From NCBI GenBank assembly GCA_963819885.1, contig CAWFXV010000026.1, positions 124,001 through 188,000 on the forward strand: a stretch of DNA of 64,000 nucleotides, in the 5' to 3' direction. The notes below the pieces were generated by a model. That model made no database searches. It saw only the letters and a list, made by a program, of their open reading frames with translations, and was not told where the DNA came from. Positions within the stretch are counted from its first letter, which is position 1. Each line of letters begins with the position of its first letter. Origin of the DNA: JACVRX01 sp963819885 (GTDB lineage: Bacteria > Actinomycetota > Actinomycetes > Jiangellales > Jiangellaceae). This document shows positions 16,199-24,545 of this stretch, one piece after another. A program made the position numbers and the translations under genes.

Positions 16199-16709
16199 CG
16201 AACGTGACCGCGCGCTGGCTCATGTCACCCGCTGCGAGCAATGCCGCGTCGAGATGGAGCAGGAGCGGGCGACCAAGGCTGCCCTACGCCGGCTGCCGGC
16301 CGTCGAGCCACCGGCCGAATTGGTGAAGGCCTTGCGGGCCATGGCCGAAACCGGAGGTCCACTGCCGCCGCAGCGGCGTCCCTTTCCCGGTCCAGCGACA
16401 CCCGCAGTCGGCTGGCGTCCCCGTGAGGGGGGCCCGCGCACCGGGCGGCCAATCAGCGTCCAAGGCTCCCGGCGTCCTGAGGTAATCGCGCGGGCGGATC
16501 GGAGCCGCCTTCAACTCGCTGCAGCCGGCGCGCTGTCCGCTGGTGCGCTGACGCTGCTGCTGGCCACCCTGGGTGCCCCCACGACCGCCGCGCCCGCCAC
16601 CGTTGTCCCACCGATGCAGACCTTCGCCCTCGAACATGCGAGGTCGACCGGCGCCTTGCCGTTCGTCGAGCCGGCGGCAGTACTGGTTCCGTTGGGTGCC
16701 GGTCCGTGA
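16143..16709 (+). CDS. rseA: Zinc-type anti-sigma factor RseA
   Basis: 188 residues. An N-terminal ZAS anti-sigma domain carries HVTRCEQC (H-x3-C-x2-C) and binds and inhibits SigE. A Pro/Arg-rich linker leads to one membrane helix (LQLAAAGALSAGALTLLLA, about 120-140) and a short outer tail ending PFVEPAAVLVPLG. GTG 16143 has GAGGAGG 4 bases upstream. A transmembrane, RseB-accompanied form suggests control by regulated proteolysis, with the tail as the contact site. The GTGA overlap with the next gene shows coupling. Confidence 0.9.
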   Translation: MKHLGMQVTALVDDQLSHDERDRALAHVTRCEQCRVEMEQERATKAALRRLPAVEPPAELVKALRAMAETGGPLPPQRRPFPGPATPAVGWRPREGGPRTGRPISVQGSRRPEVIARADRSRLQLAAAGALSAGALTLLLATLGAPTTAAPATVVPPMQTFALEHARSTGALPFVEPAAVLVPLGAGP

Positions 16710-17776
16710 TCGGATCCTTGGCGCTACATCGCCGAGGCCCTGTTCCGCTGACGGTGCTGGCTGTGCCGGCGATCGCTGTCCCCGTCTTCGTCTGTTCGTT
16801 GGCGATGTCCTTGCCGGCATCGGCCGTGGAGGCCGGTGACGAGCTCAGCGCGGTGAGGTTGTTGAACCGGGCCATGGCGGCACCGGATTCGGTGTCTTAT
16901 AGCGGGACCCAATACGTGGCGGCCTGGTCGTCGCTGGACACCGGCGATTCCACCAGCGCGATCATCGACGTCGTCCACCGAGCCGGTGGGTCGACTGACG
17001 TTCGCGTGCATGGTGCCGGGACCCTCCCGGTGGTCGACGAGCACAGCAGTGCTGCATGGCTTGCCGATGGCAGCGGTCCGGTCGCGCTGATCGCCCGGGC
17101 CTACGACGTGGCCGTTGTCGGTGTCGGCGCCGTTGCGGGCCGGCAAACCTACGTGGTGGAGGCGCGTCGGCCCGACGGCACGGCCGCAGCACGATTGTGG
17201 CTAGATGCCGAATCAGCCTTGCCGCTGCGCCGCGAGGTCTTCAACGAGGACGGCACGACCCGCGCGGCCAGCGCGTTCGTCGAGCTCCGGATCGAGCGCG
17301 CTGCCCGAGCCATCGAGCCGTCAGCTGCAGTGGCGACCGAGGACACGTCGTTGCGGCACCGCGACCTTGCCGAGCTGCGGGGCAACGGGTGGAGCTGCCC
17401 GGACCAATTGGCAGACGGGCTCGTGCTCTATGAAGCACGACGCGTCGGTGACGCCATCCAACTCAGCTACTCAGATGGCGTCGTCACCGTCTCGGTGTTC
17501 GAGCAACGGGGAGATCTCGACGAGGAGAAGCTGCATGGGTTCGCGGCCCGAGAGGTCGACGGCGGCGTGATCTATAGCAATGCTGGGCCGCCGGCACAGT
17601 TCACCTGGTCTGTCGGCGATTGGGTGGTGACCGTCGTGGCGGATGCACCGACGGAAACGATCGACGCTGTCCTGGCGGCGATGCCGCCGAGGGAGCCCGA
17701 TCATGAGCGTGGGTTCCTCGCCCGCGTCGGCAAGGGTGCCGAGCGTCTGGCCTCATGGGTCAACCCGTTCGGCTAG
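16706..17776 (+). CDS. rseB: RseB/MucB-like periplasmic regulator
   Basis: 356 residues with a signal peptide (LTVLAVPAIAVPVFVCSLAM..ASA, cut near 40). A LolA-fold N-terminal domain (about 45-210) contains MAAPDSVSYSGTQYVAAWSS and a smaller C-terminal domain (about 245-340) contains WSVGDWVVTVVADAPTETID. RseB in E. coli shields the anti-sigma factor from protease and senses mislocalised lipoproteins. Placement between rseA and htrA argues for an equivalent role. M. tuberculosis lacks this gene at the same locus. Exported; the exact ligand is unknown. Confidence 0.85.
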   Translation: MIGSLALHRRGPVPLTVLAVPAIAVPVFVCSLAMSLPASAVEAGDELSAVRLLNRAMAAPDSVSYSGTQYVAAWSSLDTGDSTSAIIDVVHRAGGSTDVRVHGAGTLPVVDEHSSAAWLADGSGPVALIARAYDVAVVGVGAVAGRQTYVVEARRPDGTAAARLWLDAESALPLRREVFNEDGTTRAASAFVELRIERAARAIEPSAAVATEDTSLRHRDLAELRGNGWSCPDQLADGLVLYEARRVGDAIQLSYSDGVVTVSVFEQRGDLDEEKLHGFAAREVDGGVIYSNAGPPAQFTWSVGDWVVTVVADAPTETIDAVLAAMPPREPDHERGFLARVGKGAERLASWVNPFG

Positions 17777-17803
17777 CCCAGCGATACGGGGGAGGATGGG
17801 CCC

Positions 17804-19015
17804 ATGAGCGGCGACGACGTGGCGCCTGGCACCGGCTGGTCGCGTCCGGCTGAACCGTCCTCCGACCTGTGGGCTCACGTCGGGCCGGCGCTGGCCTCGC
17901 CAGAAGCGGAGCCGCCGAAGCAGCGGGGGCGGCCAGGCGATTCACCGGCCTCGCGTCCGGGCCTGATGACGATCGCAGCCGCGGGCATCGCGTTGGTTGC
18001 CGGAGCCATCGGGGCGGCGACCGGCATTATTGCCGCTGATCGCTTCGACGACGCGACGCGCGAGACGGTCACCGTGGTCGGCGCCGATCCCGCCGCTCTG
18101 GCCGAACGGCCGCCGGATTCGGTGGCCGGTGTCGCATCGGCCGTGCTCGCCAGCGTCGTCTCGGTCACCGTCGAACAAGGTTCGGGCTCCGGATTCGTGA
18201 TCTCGAACGATGGCTACATCCTGACCAACAATCACGTCATTGCCTCCGCCGGGGGCGGCGGGATCGAGGTCGGGTTCTTCGACGGGACCACGATCTCGGC
18301 AGAGATCGTCGGGCAGAGCTCGAACTACGACCTCGCGGTGTTGCGAGTCAAACGCGACGACTTGATCCCGGTCCGGCTCGGTGACTCGGCCGACGTCGTC
18401 GTGGGCGATCCCGTCATCGCGATCGGTAGCCCACTCGGCTTGGAGAGCACCGTCACCAGCGGAATCGTCTCGGCGCTCGATCGCCCGGTCACGGCCGGCG
18501 GGGAAGGCGACATCGCTTTCATCAACGCGCTGCAAACGGATGCGGCGATCAATCCGGGCAACTCGGGCGGTCCCCTGGTCGACGCCGCCGGGCGAGTGAT
18601 CGGGGTGAACTCTGCTATCGCCTCTCTCGGTGTCACCGCACCGGGCAGCATCGGGCTCGGCTTTGCGATTCCGATCGACCAGGCTGCCCGGACCGCAGAG
18701 CAGATCATCGCCACGGGCCAGGCGGTGTATCCCATCATGGGCATCCGCCTGGACGACACATTTCCGGGACCGGGAGCTCGAATTGCGCCTGACGACCCTG
18801 GCAGCCCGGCTGTCGAGCCGGACGGACCAGCCGCGAGTGTGGGCCTGGTATCCGGCGATGTGATCACCGAGATCGAGGGCCGGGTGATCGATTCGCTGGA
18901 GGAGATGATCGTCGCGCTCAGGTCCCAAGAACCGGGCGACCGCATCACGATCATGGTCGAGCGCGGCGGTGAGGCGAAAGAGGTCACCTTGGTACTCGGC
19001 TCTGCGGTCGGGTGA
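17804..19015 (+). CDS. htrA: HtrA/DegP-type membrane-anchored serine protease
   Basis: 403 residues. A disordered Pro-rich cytoplasmic head precedes one membrane helix (about 48-72). A trypsin-like domain carries the catalytic triad His144 (LTNNHVI), Asp176 (NYDLAVLRV) and Ser254 (NPGNSGGPLV), and a C-terminal PDZ domain (about 305-400) contains GLVSGDVITEIEGRVIDS. It degrades or refolds damaged exported proteins and may process RseA. The ATG at 17804 follows GGGGGAGG. It is in the sigE operon, 27 bases after rseB, and its expression should rise with SigE activity. Confidence 0.95.
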   Translation: MSGDDVAPGTGWSRPAEPSSDLWAHVGPALASPEAEPPKQRGRPGDSPASRPGLMTIAAAGIALVAGAIGAATGIIAADRFDDATRETVTVVGADPAALAERPPDSVAGVASAVLASVVSVTVEQGSGSGFVISNDGYILTNNHVIASAGGGGIEVGFFDGTTISAEIVGQSSNYDLAVLRVKRDDLIPVRLGDSADVVVGDPVIAIGSPLGLESTVTSGIVSALDRPVTAGGEGDIAFINALQTDAAINPGNSGGPLVDAAGRVIGVNSAIASLGVTAPGSIGLGFAIPIDQAARTAEQIIATGQAVYPIMGIRLDDTFPGPGARIAPDDPGSPAVEPDGPAASVGLVSGDVITEIEGRVIDSLEEMIVALRSQEPGDRITIMVERGGEAKEVTLVLGSAVG

Positions 19016-19082
19016 GTCGGCCTACCCTGGAGGTCGTCGGCAGCGAATAAGCATCGACAGCAAGCAGTCAGGGAGGCTCCAC

Positions 19083-19460
19083 GTGTTCGGCATCGACGCA
19101 CCCGAGCTGCTCGTGCTGCTCGTCGTCGGGCTGCTGGTGTTCGGGCCGGAAAGGCTGCCGGAGATGGCCCGGCAGGCAGGCTCGTGGCTGCGTGACCTGC
19201 GCCGGATGGTCGCCAACGCGCGCCGGGACCTGTCTGAAGGAATCGGTGTCGATGAGGCTGACCTGCGGAGACTGCAGAATCTCGACCCGAAGTCCTATGT
19301 TCGCCGCAACGTCCTCGACGGGCTCGACCTCGACCTTGGCCTCGACGACAAGGCGCGGCCCAACGGCCGCCCCGCCGATTCCCGCCCGGCTACCGGGCAG
19401 CCGGCGCCGGCCGCCGAATCGGCGCCCGCCGCGGCCCCCTTCGACCCCGACACCACCTGA
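19083..19460 (+). CDS. tatB: Sec-independent translocase protein TatB
   Basis: 125 residues. An N-terminal membrane helix, VFGIDAPELLVLLVVGLLVF, is followed by GPERLPEMARQAGSWLRDLR, an amphipathic helix and a disordered Pro/Ala tail. The order helix-Gly-Pro-amphipathic helix and the conserved Glu near residue 8 are TatB/TatA features. Position after sigE-rseA-htrA, as in M. tuberculosis, favours TatB. GTG 19083 has GGGAGG 6 bases upstream; the frame is open to 18969 but that overlaps htrA. It works with TatA and TatC to export folded proteins. Confidence 0.93.
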   Translation: MFGIDAPELLVLLVVGLLVFGPERLPEMARQAGSWLRDLRRMVANARRDLSEGIGVDEADLRRLQNLDPKSYVRRNVLDGLDLDLGLDDKARPNGRPADSRPATGQPAPAAESAPAAAPFDPDTT

Positions 19461-19477
19461 TCGCGGCGAGCGTTTGG

Positions 19478-19548
19478 GTCGTGAAGATCGCCGTGTGCCT
19501 CCGTGCGCCCGGCGCAGCGGGCTGATTCTTCACGACGATCCTCACGAC
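19478..19548. repeat. Imperfect palindrome with tandem right arm
   Basis: GTCGTGAAGATC (19478-19489) can pair with GATTCTTCACGAC (19524-19536, one bulge) or with the adjacent GATCCTCACGAC (19537-19548, one mismatch). It lies between convergent tatB and mrp and may terminate both. Confidence 0.5.
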
Positions 19549-19580
19549 ACCCACGACGGAGCGAGTCGTAGCGAACCCAA

Positions 19581-20732
19581 TCAGTGCGCGGCAGGGGTGA
19601 GGTCGAGTGAAAGACCGGCGAGGCCACGACGGCGATGCGAGAGAGAGCGGGCCACGTCCCTCAGCGCCTCGGCGGCCGGCGCCGACGGGTCGGACAGCAC
19701 GAGCGGATCGCCCGTGTCGCCACCCTCCCGGAGCCGTAGGTCCATCGGCACATCGCCCAATAGCGGGATCGATGCCCCGAGCCGCCGACTCAGACCCGCG
19801 GCCACCTGCTTGCCCCCGCCTGCGCCGAACACCTCGATCCGGTGCGACGGACCGCAGTGTGGGCAGGGCAGGTAAGACATGTTCTCGATGACGCCCGCGA
19901 CCTGCTGATGAGTCTGGATCGCGATCGATCCGGCGCGTTCGGCGACCTCCGCAGCAGCCAGCTGCGGCGTCGTGACGACCACGATCTCGGCCGACGGCAG
20001 CAATTGCGCCAGCGAGATCGCGACATCGCCCGTGCCGGGAGGCAAGTCGAGCAGGAGAATGTCGAGATCGCCCCAGAACACGTCGGACAGAAACTGCTGT
20101 AGCGCGCGATGCAGCATCGGTCCGCGCCAGGCGACCGGCGCGTCGCGGTCGGGCTTGAACATCTCGGTGGAGATCAGCTTCACGCCATGTGTCGGCACGG
20201 GCATGATCATTCGCTCGACGATGGTCGGGTGGGCGCCCTCGACGCCGAGCATGCGTGGTGCCGAGTGGCCGTAGATGTCGGCGTCGAGAAGGCCGACGCG
20301 GACGCCGTCGGCCGCCATCGCGGCGGCGAGGTTCACCGTTACGGTCGACTTGCCGACCCCGCCCTTTCCAGACGCCACCGCGTAGACGCGGGTGAGCGAA
20401 CCGGGCTTGGCGAAGGAGATCTCGCGTTCGGGTCGACCGCCGCGAAGCTGCTGTGAAAGGTCAGCCCGTTGCTGATCAGACATCACGTCCAACGCCACCT
20501 CGACGCTGGTCACGCCCGCCAGCGCGGACACAGCACCGGTCACGTCCCGGGTGATCGTGTCGCGAAGCGGGCAACCGGCGACGGTGAGGAACACCTCGAC
20601 CCGGACGTGCCCGCTGCCAGCAACGTCGACGGCCTTGACCATTCCGAGGTCGGTGATGGGGCGCTTGATCTCGGGGTCGTTGACCGTCGCCAGTGCGGCC
20701 ATGACCTGCTCGGTCGTCGGGAGGGCGCTCAT
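19581..20732 (-). CDS. mrp: Mrp/NBP35-type iron-sulfur cluster carrier ATPase
   Basis: 383 residues. An N-terminal MIP18/DUF59 domain (about 5-90; VNDPEIKRPITDLGMV, and Cys in VAGCPLRDT) is fused to a ParA-like ATPase with deviant Walker A SGKGGVGKST at 121-130. The cluster-binding LPCPHCGPS lies about 100 residues before the C-terminus. Mrp binds a 4Fe-4S cluster between two subunits and delivers it to apoproteins in the cytoplasm. The M. tuberculosis counterpart Rv1229c occupies the same place after tatB. Confidence 0.95.
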   Translation of the reverse strand: MSALPTTEQVMAALATVNDPEIKRPITDLGMVKAVDVAGSGHVRVEVFLTVAGCPLRDTITRDVTGAVSALAGVTSVEVALDVMSDQQRADLSQQLRGGRPEREISFAKPGSLTRVYAVASGKGGVGKSTVTVNLAAAMAADGVRVGLLDADIYGHSAPRMLGVEGAHPTIVERMIMPVPTHGVKLISTEMFKPDRDAPVAWRGPMLHRALQQFLSDVFWGDLDILLLDLPPGTGDVAISLAQLLPSAEIVVVTTPQLAAAEVAERAGSIAIQTHQQVAGVIENMSYLPCPHCGPSHRIEVFGAGGGKQVAAGLSRRLGASIPLLGDVPMDLRLREGGDTGDPLVLSDPSAPAAEALRDVARSLSHRRRGLAGLSLDLTPAAH

Positions 20733-20775
20733 ATCACGATGCTACGTCCGGCGCTGCTGGCCTACGATCGACGGT

Positions 20776-21222
20776 GTGACGACGGAGGTGTCGCGCGAAC
20801 GGGTCACACCGGAACAGCTCCGGGTGTGGCGGTCGTTCCTGCGAGCCCACGCGGTGATCGTCCGCCGACTCGAGACTGATCTGATGGATCGCCATGGCAT
20901 GCCGCTCGCGTGGTACGACGTACTCGCCCGCCTCGTCGAAGCCGATGCGCACCGGCTGCGGATGAGCGAGTTGGCCGACCGGGTGATGCTGTCTCCCAGC
21001 GGGCTGACCCGGCTGGTCGACCGCTTGGTCGAGGCCGGATTGATCTGCCGGGAGCCGTCGGAGAGCGACGCTCGGGGCTCCTATGCCGTGCTGACCGACG
21101 AGGGTTACCAGCGCCTGCGCGCCGCCACCGGGACGCACTTGCGCGGCATCCGCGACCACGTCCTGTCGCGATTTACCGACGAGGAGCTCGACGAGATCGC
21201 TGCCTACCTCGCCCGCCTGTAG
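20776..21222 (+). CDS. MarR-family transcriptional regulator
   Basis: 148 residues. A winged HTH spans about 40-110: WYDVLARLVEADAHRLRMSE, LADRVMLSPSGLTRLVDRL, VEAGLICREPSESDARGSY. Terminal helices form the dimer. MarR proteins repress their own promoter and respond to small phenolic or lipophilic ligands. It diverges from mrp across about 43 bases, the likely operator region. GTG 20776 was chosen; GTG 20788 is possible. The ligand cannot be deduced. Confidence 0.9.
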   Translation: MTTEVSRERVTPEQLRVWRSFLRAHAVIVRRLETDLMDRHGMPLAWYDVLARLVEADAHRLRMSELADRVMLSPSGLTRLVDRLVEAGLICREPSESDARGSYAVLTDEGYQRLRAATGTHLRGIRDHVLSRFTDEELDEIAAYLARL

Positions 21223-21237
21223 ACCCGGGCTGGTGGG

Positions 21238-21388
21238 CTGAGACCTGGCGGCCGCGGGAAGCGGGCGTCTAAAGAGCGATCTGTGGCATGCATCACCGCC
21301 ACAGATCGCGGAGCCCGCGGAGCGGCCCCAGGTCTCACCACAGCGTCGCCCAGGCATCGCCGCCACGAATCGCTCTTTAGACGCCCGC
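21238..21388 (-). repeat. Palindromic intergenic element, family 1 copy 2
   Basis: Nested inverted repeats: a perfect 20-base pair GCGGGCGTCTAAAGAGCGAT (21261-21280) with 21369-21388; a hairpin with 12-base arms GCGATCTGTGGC (21276-21287) and 21298-21309; and TGAGACCTGG (21238-21247) with 21328-21337. Read on the minus strand, the core GTGGCGGTGATGCATGCCAC followed by AGATCGCTCTTTAGACGCCC matches the 10362-10410 copy. It fills the gap between convergent marR and ykoC. Confidence 0.85.
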
Positions 21389-21420
21389 ATCCGCATCGAC
21401 CAGCCTCCCTCGAGGAGAGG

Positions 21421-22179
21421 TCAGCTCCAGACGGGGTCGAAAGTTCCGACTGTGATGCTGACCGTCGCGGCGATCGCGAGCAGCCCGAATGCTCCGACGA
21501 CCAGCGCGACGTCGGATGGCCGGACGACTTGCGGACGCGCCACCGTGCGAGGAGTCGTCGCGTCGAAGCCGCGCGCGTCCATGGCGAGGGCGAGGCGGGT
21601 ACCGCGGCGTACCGCGCCGACCAGGAGTGTGAACACGATGCCGGCGAAGAGCTGGCTGTGCTGCAGCGGGCTCCGTCCCGCGTCGATCCCGCGGGCTCGC
21701 CGCGCGGCCTTGATCGTCTGCCACTCCAGGCCCATCAGCGGAAGCAGCCGGAGGGCGGCGAGCGAGGCGTAGGCGAACCGGGCTGGGACGCGGGCGTTCT
21801 GCACCAGCGAGTCCGCAAGGTCGGTCGGGTCGACAGTGAGAAGAACGACGACACCCGGCAACGCAACAGCCAGCACCCTGATCATGACCGTCAGAGCCGT
21901 CATCAACGGCGTAGGGCTGTCGCCGAAGAGCAACGTCGTGAGGCCCAGGCCGGCGGCCGACAGCAACAACGGCCAGCCGCGTCGTAGCAGCTCGGCAATG
22001 CCGACACCACCCGCCGCCACGGTCAGCAGAACCAGCAGCAGGATCACGGCGGGGGTCACGACGTCGTCGGACAGGGCTGCTCCGAGGCCCAGCACCAGCG
22101 CTGCCGCCAACTTGGCAACGGGGTTCGCCCGGGCCAATCGGCCGGTCGGCACGGCGACCGCATGTACGTCGAGCACCAT
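21421..22179 (-). CDS. ykoC: ECF transporter transmembrane (T) component, YkoC-like
   Basis: 252 residues with about six membrane segments. The two cytoplasmic coupling helices end in RRARGID and MDARGFD, the Ala-Arg-Gly signatures by which EcfT docks on the ATPases. It carries energy from YkoD to the substrate-binding YkoE, for uptake of the thiamine pyrimidine precursor (HMP). Its ATG shares one base with the ykoD stop. It is the last gene of the riboswitch-controlled operon. Confidence 0.88.
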   Translation of the reverse strand: MVLDVHAVAVPTGRLARANPVAKLAAALVLGLGAALSDDVVTPAVILLLVLLTVAAGGVGIAELLRRGWPLLLSAAGLGLTTLLFGDSPTPLMTALTVMIRVLAVALPGVVVLLTVDPTDLADSLVQNARVPARFAYASLAALRLLPLMGLEWQTIKAARRARGIDAGRSPLQHSQLFAGIVFTLLVGAVRRGTRLALAMDARGFDATTPRTVARPQVVRPSDVALVVGAFGLLAIAATVSITVGTFDPVWS

Positions 22180-23780
22180 CAGCCCACCGTCTCGGCCGTT
22201 CTCACGGCGCGCCCGTCCTGCAGGGTGAGGACTCGGTCGGCCAGCGAGGCGACCACGGCTTCGTCGTGGGTCACGGCGCAGACCGCCCCGCCCGCGTCGC
22301 GGTGGCCGGCAAGCAGGTCGACGAGCTCGAGCCAGGTACGCCGGTCCTGCCCAAGGGTGGGTTCGTCCAGTATCAGGACCCCGGGATCGCTGGTGAGGGC
22401 CGTGGCGACCGAAAGGCGGCGCTTCTCGCCGCCGGACAGCGTGAACGGATTCGCCTCGGCCAGGTGGGTCAGCCGGAGGCGTTCGAGCAGCGCATCCACG
22501 CGTCGTTCGACCTCGGCGGTCGGTGTGCCGCGCCGTAATGGCTCGACGGCGAGCTCGTCCCGTACCCGCCCGGTGAGGAACTGATGCTCGGGATCCTGGA
22601 ACACCATGCCGATCCGTTCGGCCAGGTCCGCGGCTCGCCAGCGATGTGGCGGGCTGGCGGCGCCGCTACCGGCGAGGCGCGTGGTGGCGCGAACGGCGCC
22701 GGAACTCGGCGCCAGCAGCCCGGCCAGAATGGTCGCGAAGGTCGACTTGCCCGAGCCGTTGGGGCCGACGACCGCCAGTGTTTCGCCGGCTCGCAGCACG
22801 CCCGATACGCCGGACAGGGCGCGCCTACTGGACCCGCGGTGCTGAAACCCGACGTCGGCCGCGATCAACAGATCCCCGTCCGCGGAGTTGTCAGGGTCAC
22901 GCAGCCCTACGACCGGAGTTGTGGACTCGGCGAACCTGGCACGTCGCCGACGCACGGGGAGCGCGTGGTCGGGTACCCAGACGCCGGACTCGGCGAGCTG
23001 GTCGCCATGGCGGAGGAAGACGTCGGCCGGCTCGCCGTCGGCGAGCAGCCCGCCGCCGGGCTGGATGACGACCACCCGGTCGACCAGCGGCAGTGTCTGC
23101 GCCACCCGGTGCTCGACCACAACGGTGGTGGCGCCCGTCTGCTGCTGAACAGCCACGATCGCCGCTCGGACCAATCCGGCGCCGGCGGGATCGAGGTTGG
23201 CGGTCGGCTCGTCGAGCAGCAGCAGCCGGGGTGAGAACGCCAACACCCCGGCGAGGGCGAGCCGCTGCTGCTCGCCACCGGAGAGCTGGTCGGTGCGCTG
23301 GTCGCGGCCGTATGGAAATCCGACGGCTGCCAGTGACGTGTCGACGAGCGGCCAGATGCTGGAGGTGGGAACGGCGCGGTTCTCCGGCCCGAACGCGACA
23401 TCGTCTCCAGCCCGGGCCATCACCAGCTGCGTTTCCGGATCCTGCAGGACCAACCCGGTCCGGTCGCGAGTGCTGCGTGGATCGAGCCCGTCGACGGTCA
23501 GCAGGCCCTCTGCGTCACCTGAGTGGGACGGGTCCAGCAGACCGGCCAGCGCCAGCAGCAGCGTGCTCTTGCCGGCGCCGGACGCACCCAGCAGCAGCAC
23601 TCGCTCACCCGGTTCGACGACAAGGTCGAGCCCGCGGACGGCGTGCCGGCGCCGACCAGCGTGCCGCCACCCCCACCCGCGAGCGTCGATCCGACTGCCG
23701 GTCAGACCCGCTCCCGGTCCCGCCCGGACGGAAATGCGTCGAGCACCCCGGTCGTAGCCATTCGACGGACGAGCAGCCAT
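22179..23780 (-). CDS. ykoD: Duplicated ABC ATPase of thiamine-precursor ECF transporter, YkoD-like
   Basis: 533 residues containing two complete ABC cassettes. The first has Walker A GASGAGKST, LSGGEQQRLALAGVL and LLLLDEPTANLD. The second has GPNGSGKST, LSGGEKRRLSVATAL and VLILDEPTLGQD. Both Q-loops read QDPE, as in ECF ATPases. The only ordinary start in the frame between the ykoE stop and the first cassette is ATG 23780, which makes it overlap ykoE by 79 bases and adds a basic N-terminal stretch; a rare CTG near the ykoE stop is the alternative. It powers the YkoE/YkoC transporter. Confidence 0.9.
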   Translation of the reverse strand: MAARPSNGYDRGARRISVRAGPGAGLTGSRIDARGWGWRHAGRRRHAVRGLDLVVEPGERVLLLGASGAGKSTLLLALAGLLDPSHSGDAEGLLTVDGLDPRSTRDRTGLVLQDPETQLVMARAGDDVAFGPENRAVPTSSIWPLVDTSLAAVGFPYGRDQRTDQLSGGEQQRLALAGVLAFSPRLLLLDEPTANLDPAGAGLVRAAIVAVQQQTGATTVVVEHRVAQTLPLVDRVVVIQPGGGLLADGEPADVFLRHGDQLAESGVWVPDHALPVRRRRARFAESTTPVVGLRDPDNSADGDLLIAADVGFQHRGSSRRALSGVSGVLRAGETLAVVGPNGSGKSTFATILAGLLAPSSGAVRATTRLAGSGAASPPHRWRAADLAERIGMVFQDPEHQFLTGRVRDELAVEPLRRGTPTAEVERRVDALLERLRLTHLAEANPFTLSGGEKRRLSVATALTSDPGVLILDEPTLGQDRRTWLELVDLLAGHRDAGGAVCAVTHDEAVVASLADRVLTLQDGRAVRTAETVG

Positions 23781-24316
23781 GAGCCGAGACCGGCGATCAG
23801 CACCGAGCTGGCGGTCAAGACGACGGCGTACACCGTCAACCAGCCTGCGGACCAGGACCGGTAGTAGAAGGACCAGTCCAGCCCGAATGCGGTGAGGCCC
23901 GCTGCCGCAGCAGCCGCCGAAGCGATCGGAAGGGTGAAGCGCCGGTAGCCGAACGCCAGGAACACCAGTTCCGGCGCCAGACCCTCCAGGGCGCCGTACC
24001 AGATCACCTGGGTTCCCCAGGCGCTGCCGAGGAGGGCGCTCACGGTGGCTGCCAGCACCATGGCGAAGACGGCCGTGCCGGGTTTGCGGACGACGAGCAT
24101 TGCGAGCACGCCGGGCACCAGCCAGATGCCGTACATGAATGCCTGGGCCGGCGGAAAAGCGGTGAAAGCCGGACTGGTGGAATTCCACAGCAAGCCCCAC
24201 GCCCAGAACACCACTCCGAAGGCCACCGCAAGGACCGCGGTGACGACGATGTCGACCGTGCGCCAACTCCGCCGGGAGCTGCCGGAACGTGCCATCGCAA
24301 GGTCGTGTTCGCTCAT
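23702..24316 (-). CDS. ykoE: Thiamine-precursor ECF transporter substrate-binding component, YkoE-like
   Basis: 204 residues with about six membrane segments (WRTVDIVVTAVLAVAFGVVF near the N-terminus, LAMLVVRKPGTAVFAMVLAA in the middle). The family block PPAQAFMYGIWLVPGVLAML and an EGLAPELVFLAFGYRR segment are present. As the S component it binds the substrate, inferred to be hydroxymethylpyrimidine because a TPP riboswitch precedes it. ATG 24316 has GGGAGG 6 bases upstream; that Shine-Dalgarno is probably the riboswitch's target. Confidence 0.9.
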   Translation of the reverse strand: MSEHDLAMARSGSSRRSWRTVDIVVTAVLAVAFGVVFWAWGLLWNSTSPAFTAFPPAQAFMYGIWLVPGVLAMLVVRKPGTAVFAMVLAATVSALLGSAWGTQVIWYGALEGLAPELVFLAFGYRRFTLPIASAAAAAAGLTAFGLDWSFYYRSWSAGWLTVYAVVLTASSVLIAGLGSWLLVRRMATTGVLDAFPSGRDRERV

Positions 24317-24322
24317 CTGGTA

Positions 24323-24343
24323 CCTCCCACGGATCAGGAGGGG
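24323..24343 (-). promoter_or_regulatory. Shine-Dalgarno-sequestering hairpin (riboswitch output)
   Basis: On the transcript, CCCCTCC (from 24343-24337) can pair with the GGGAGG ribosome-binding site (24328-24323) of ykoE. No terminator with a U-tract follows the aptamer, so control is inferred to act on translation. A second strong GC hairpin (GCGCGCCCACG/CGTGGCGCGC) lies between aptamer and this site and may be the competing partner. Confidence 0.5.
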
Positions 24344-24416
24344 TGGCGCGCGCCCGTCACAGACGACGAACAGCGCGCCACGGATTCGTGGGCGCGCCGC
24401 CGTGAGTGACTGTCGA

Positions 24417-24520
24417 CTCCCTGCGCCGGCATTACCCGGATCAGGTTCGAGGGTCTGCGGGCCGGTTCATTACTGCCGGGTTCGTGCATGGCCCGCACTC
24501 TCAGCGCTGTGCGCTCCCCT
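24417..24520 (-). ncRNA. TPP riboswitch (THI element)
   Basis: The minus strand shows the conserved order CTGAGAGTGCGGG, then ACCCTCGAACCTGATCCGGG, TAATGCCGGCGCAGGGAG, closed by the P1 helix AGGGGAGCG with its complement CTCCCT. The two invariant blocks (CUGAGA and ACCUGAUC..GGUAAUxCCxGCGxAGGGA) contact the pyrimidine and pyrophosphate of thiamine diphosphate. Binding should shut off the ykoEDC operon when thiamine is plentiful. Confidence 0.97.
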
Positions 24521-24545
24521 GTCGTGTGAACTTGTGATCTTCAGC

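Noticed and set aside
22179..24266. A 695-codon version of the ykoD ATPase covering all of ykoE
   Set aside because: The extra 160 codons lie over ykoE in another frame and are not ATPase-like; I kept ATG 23780.
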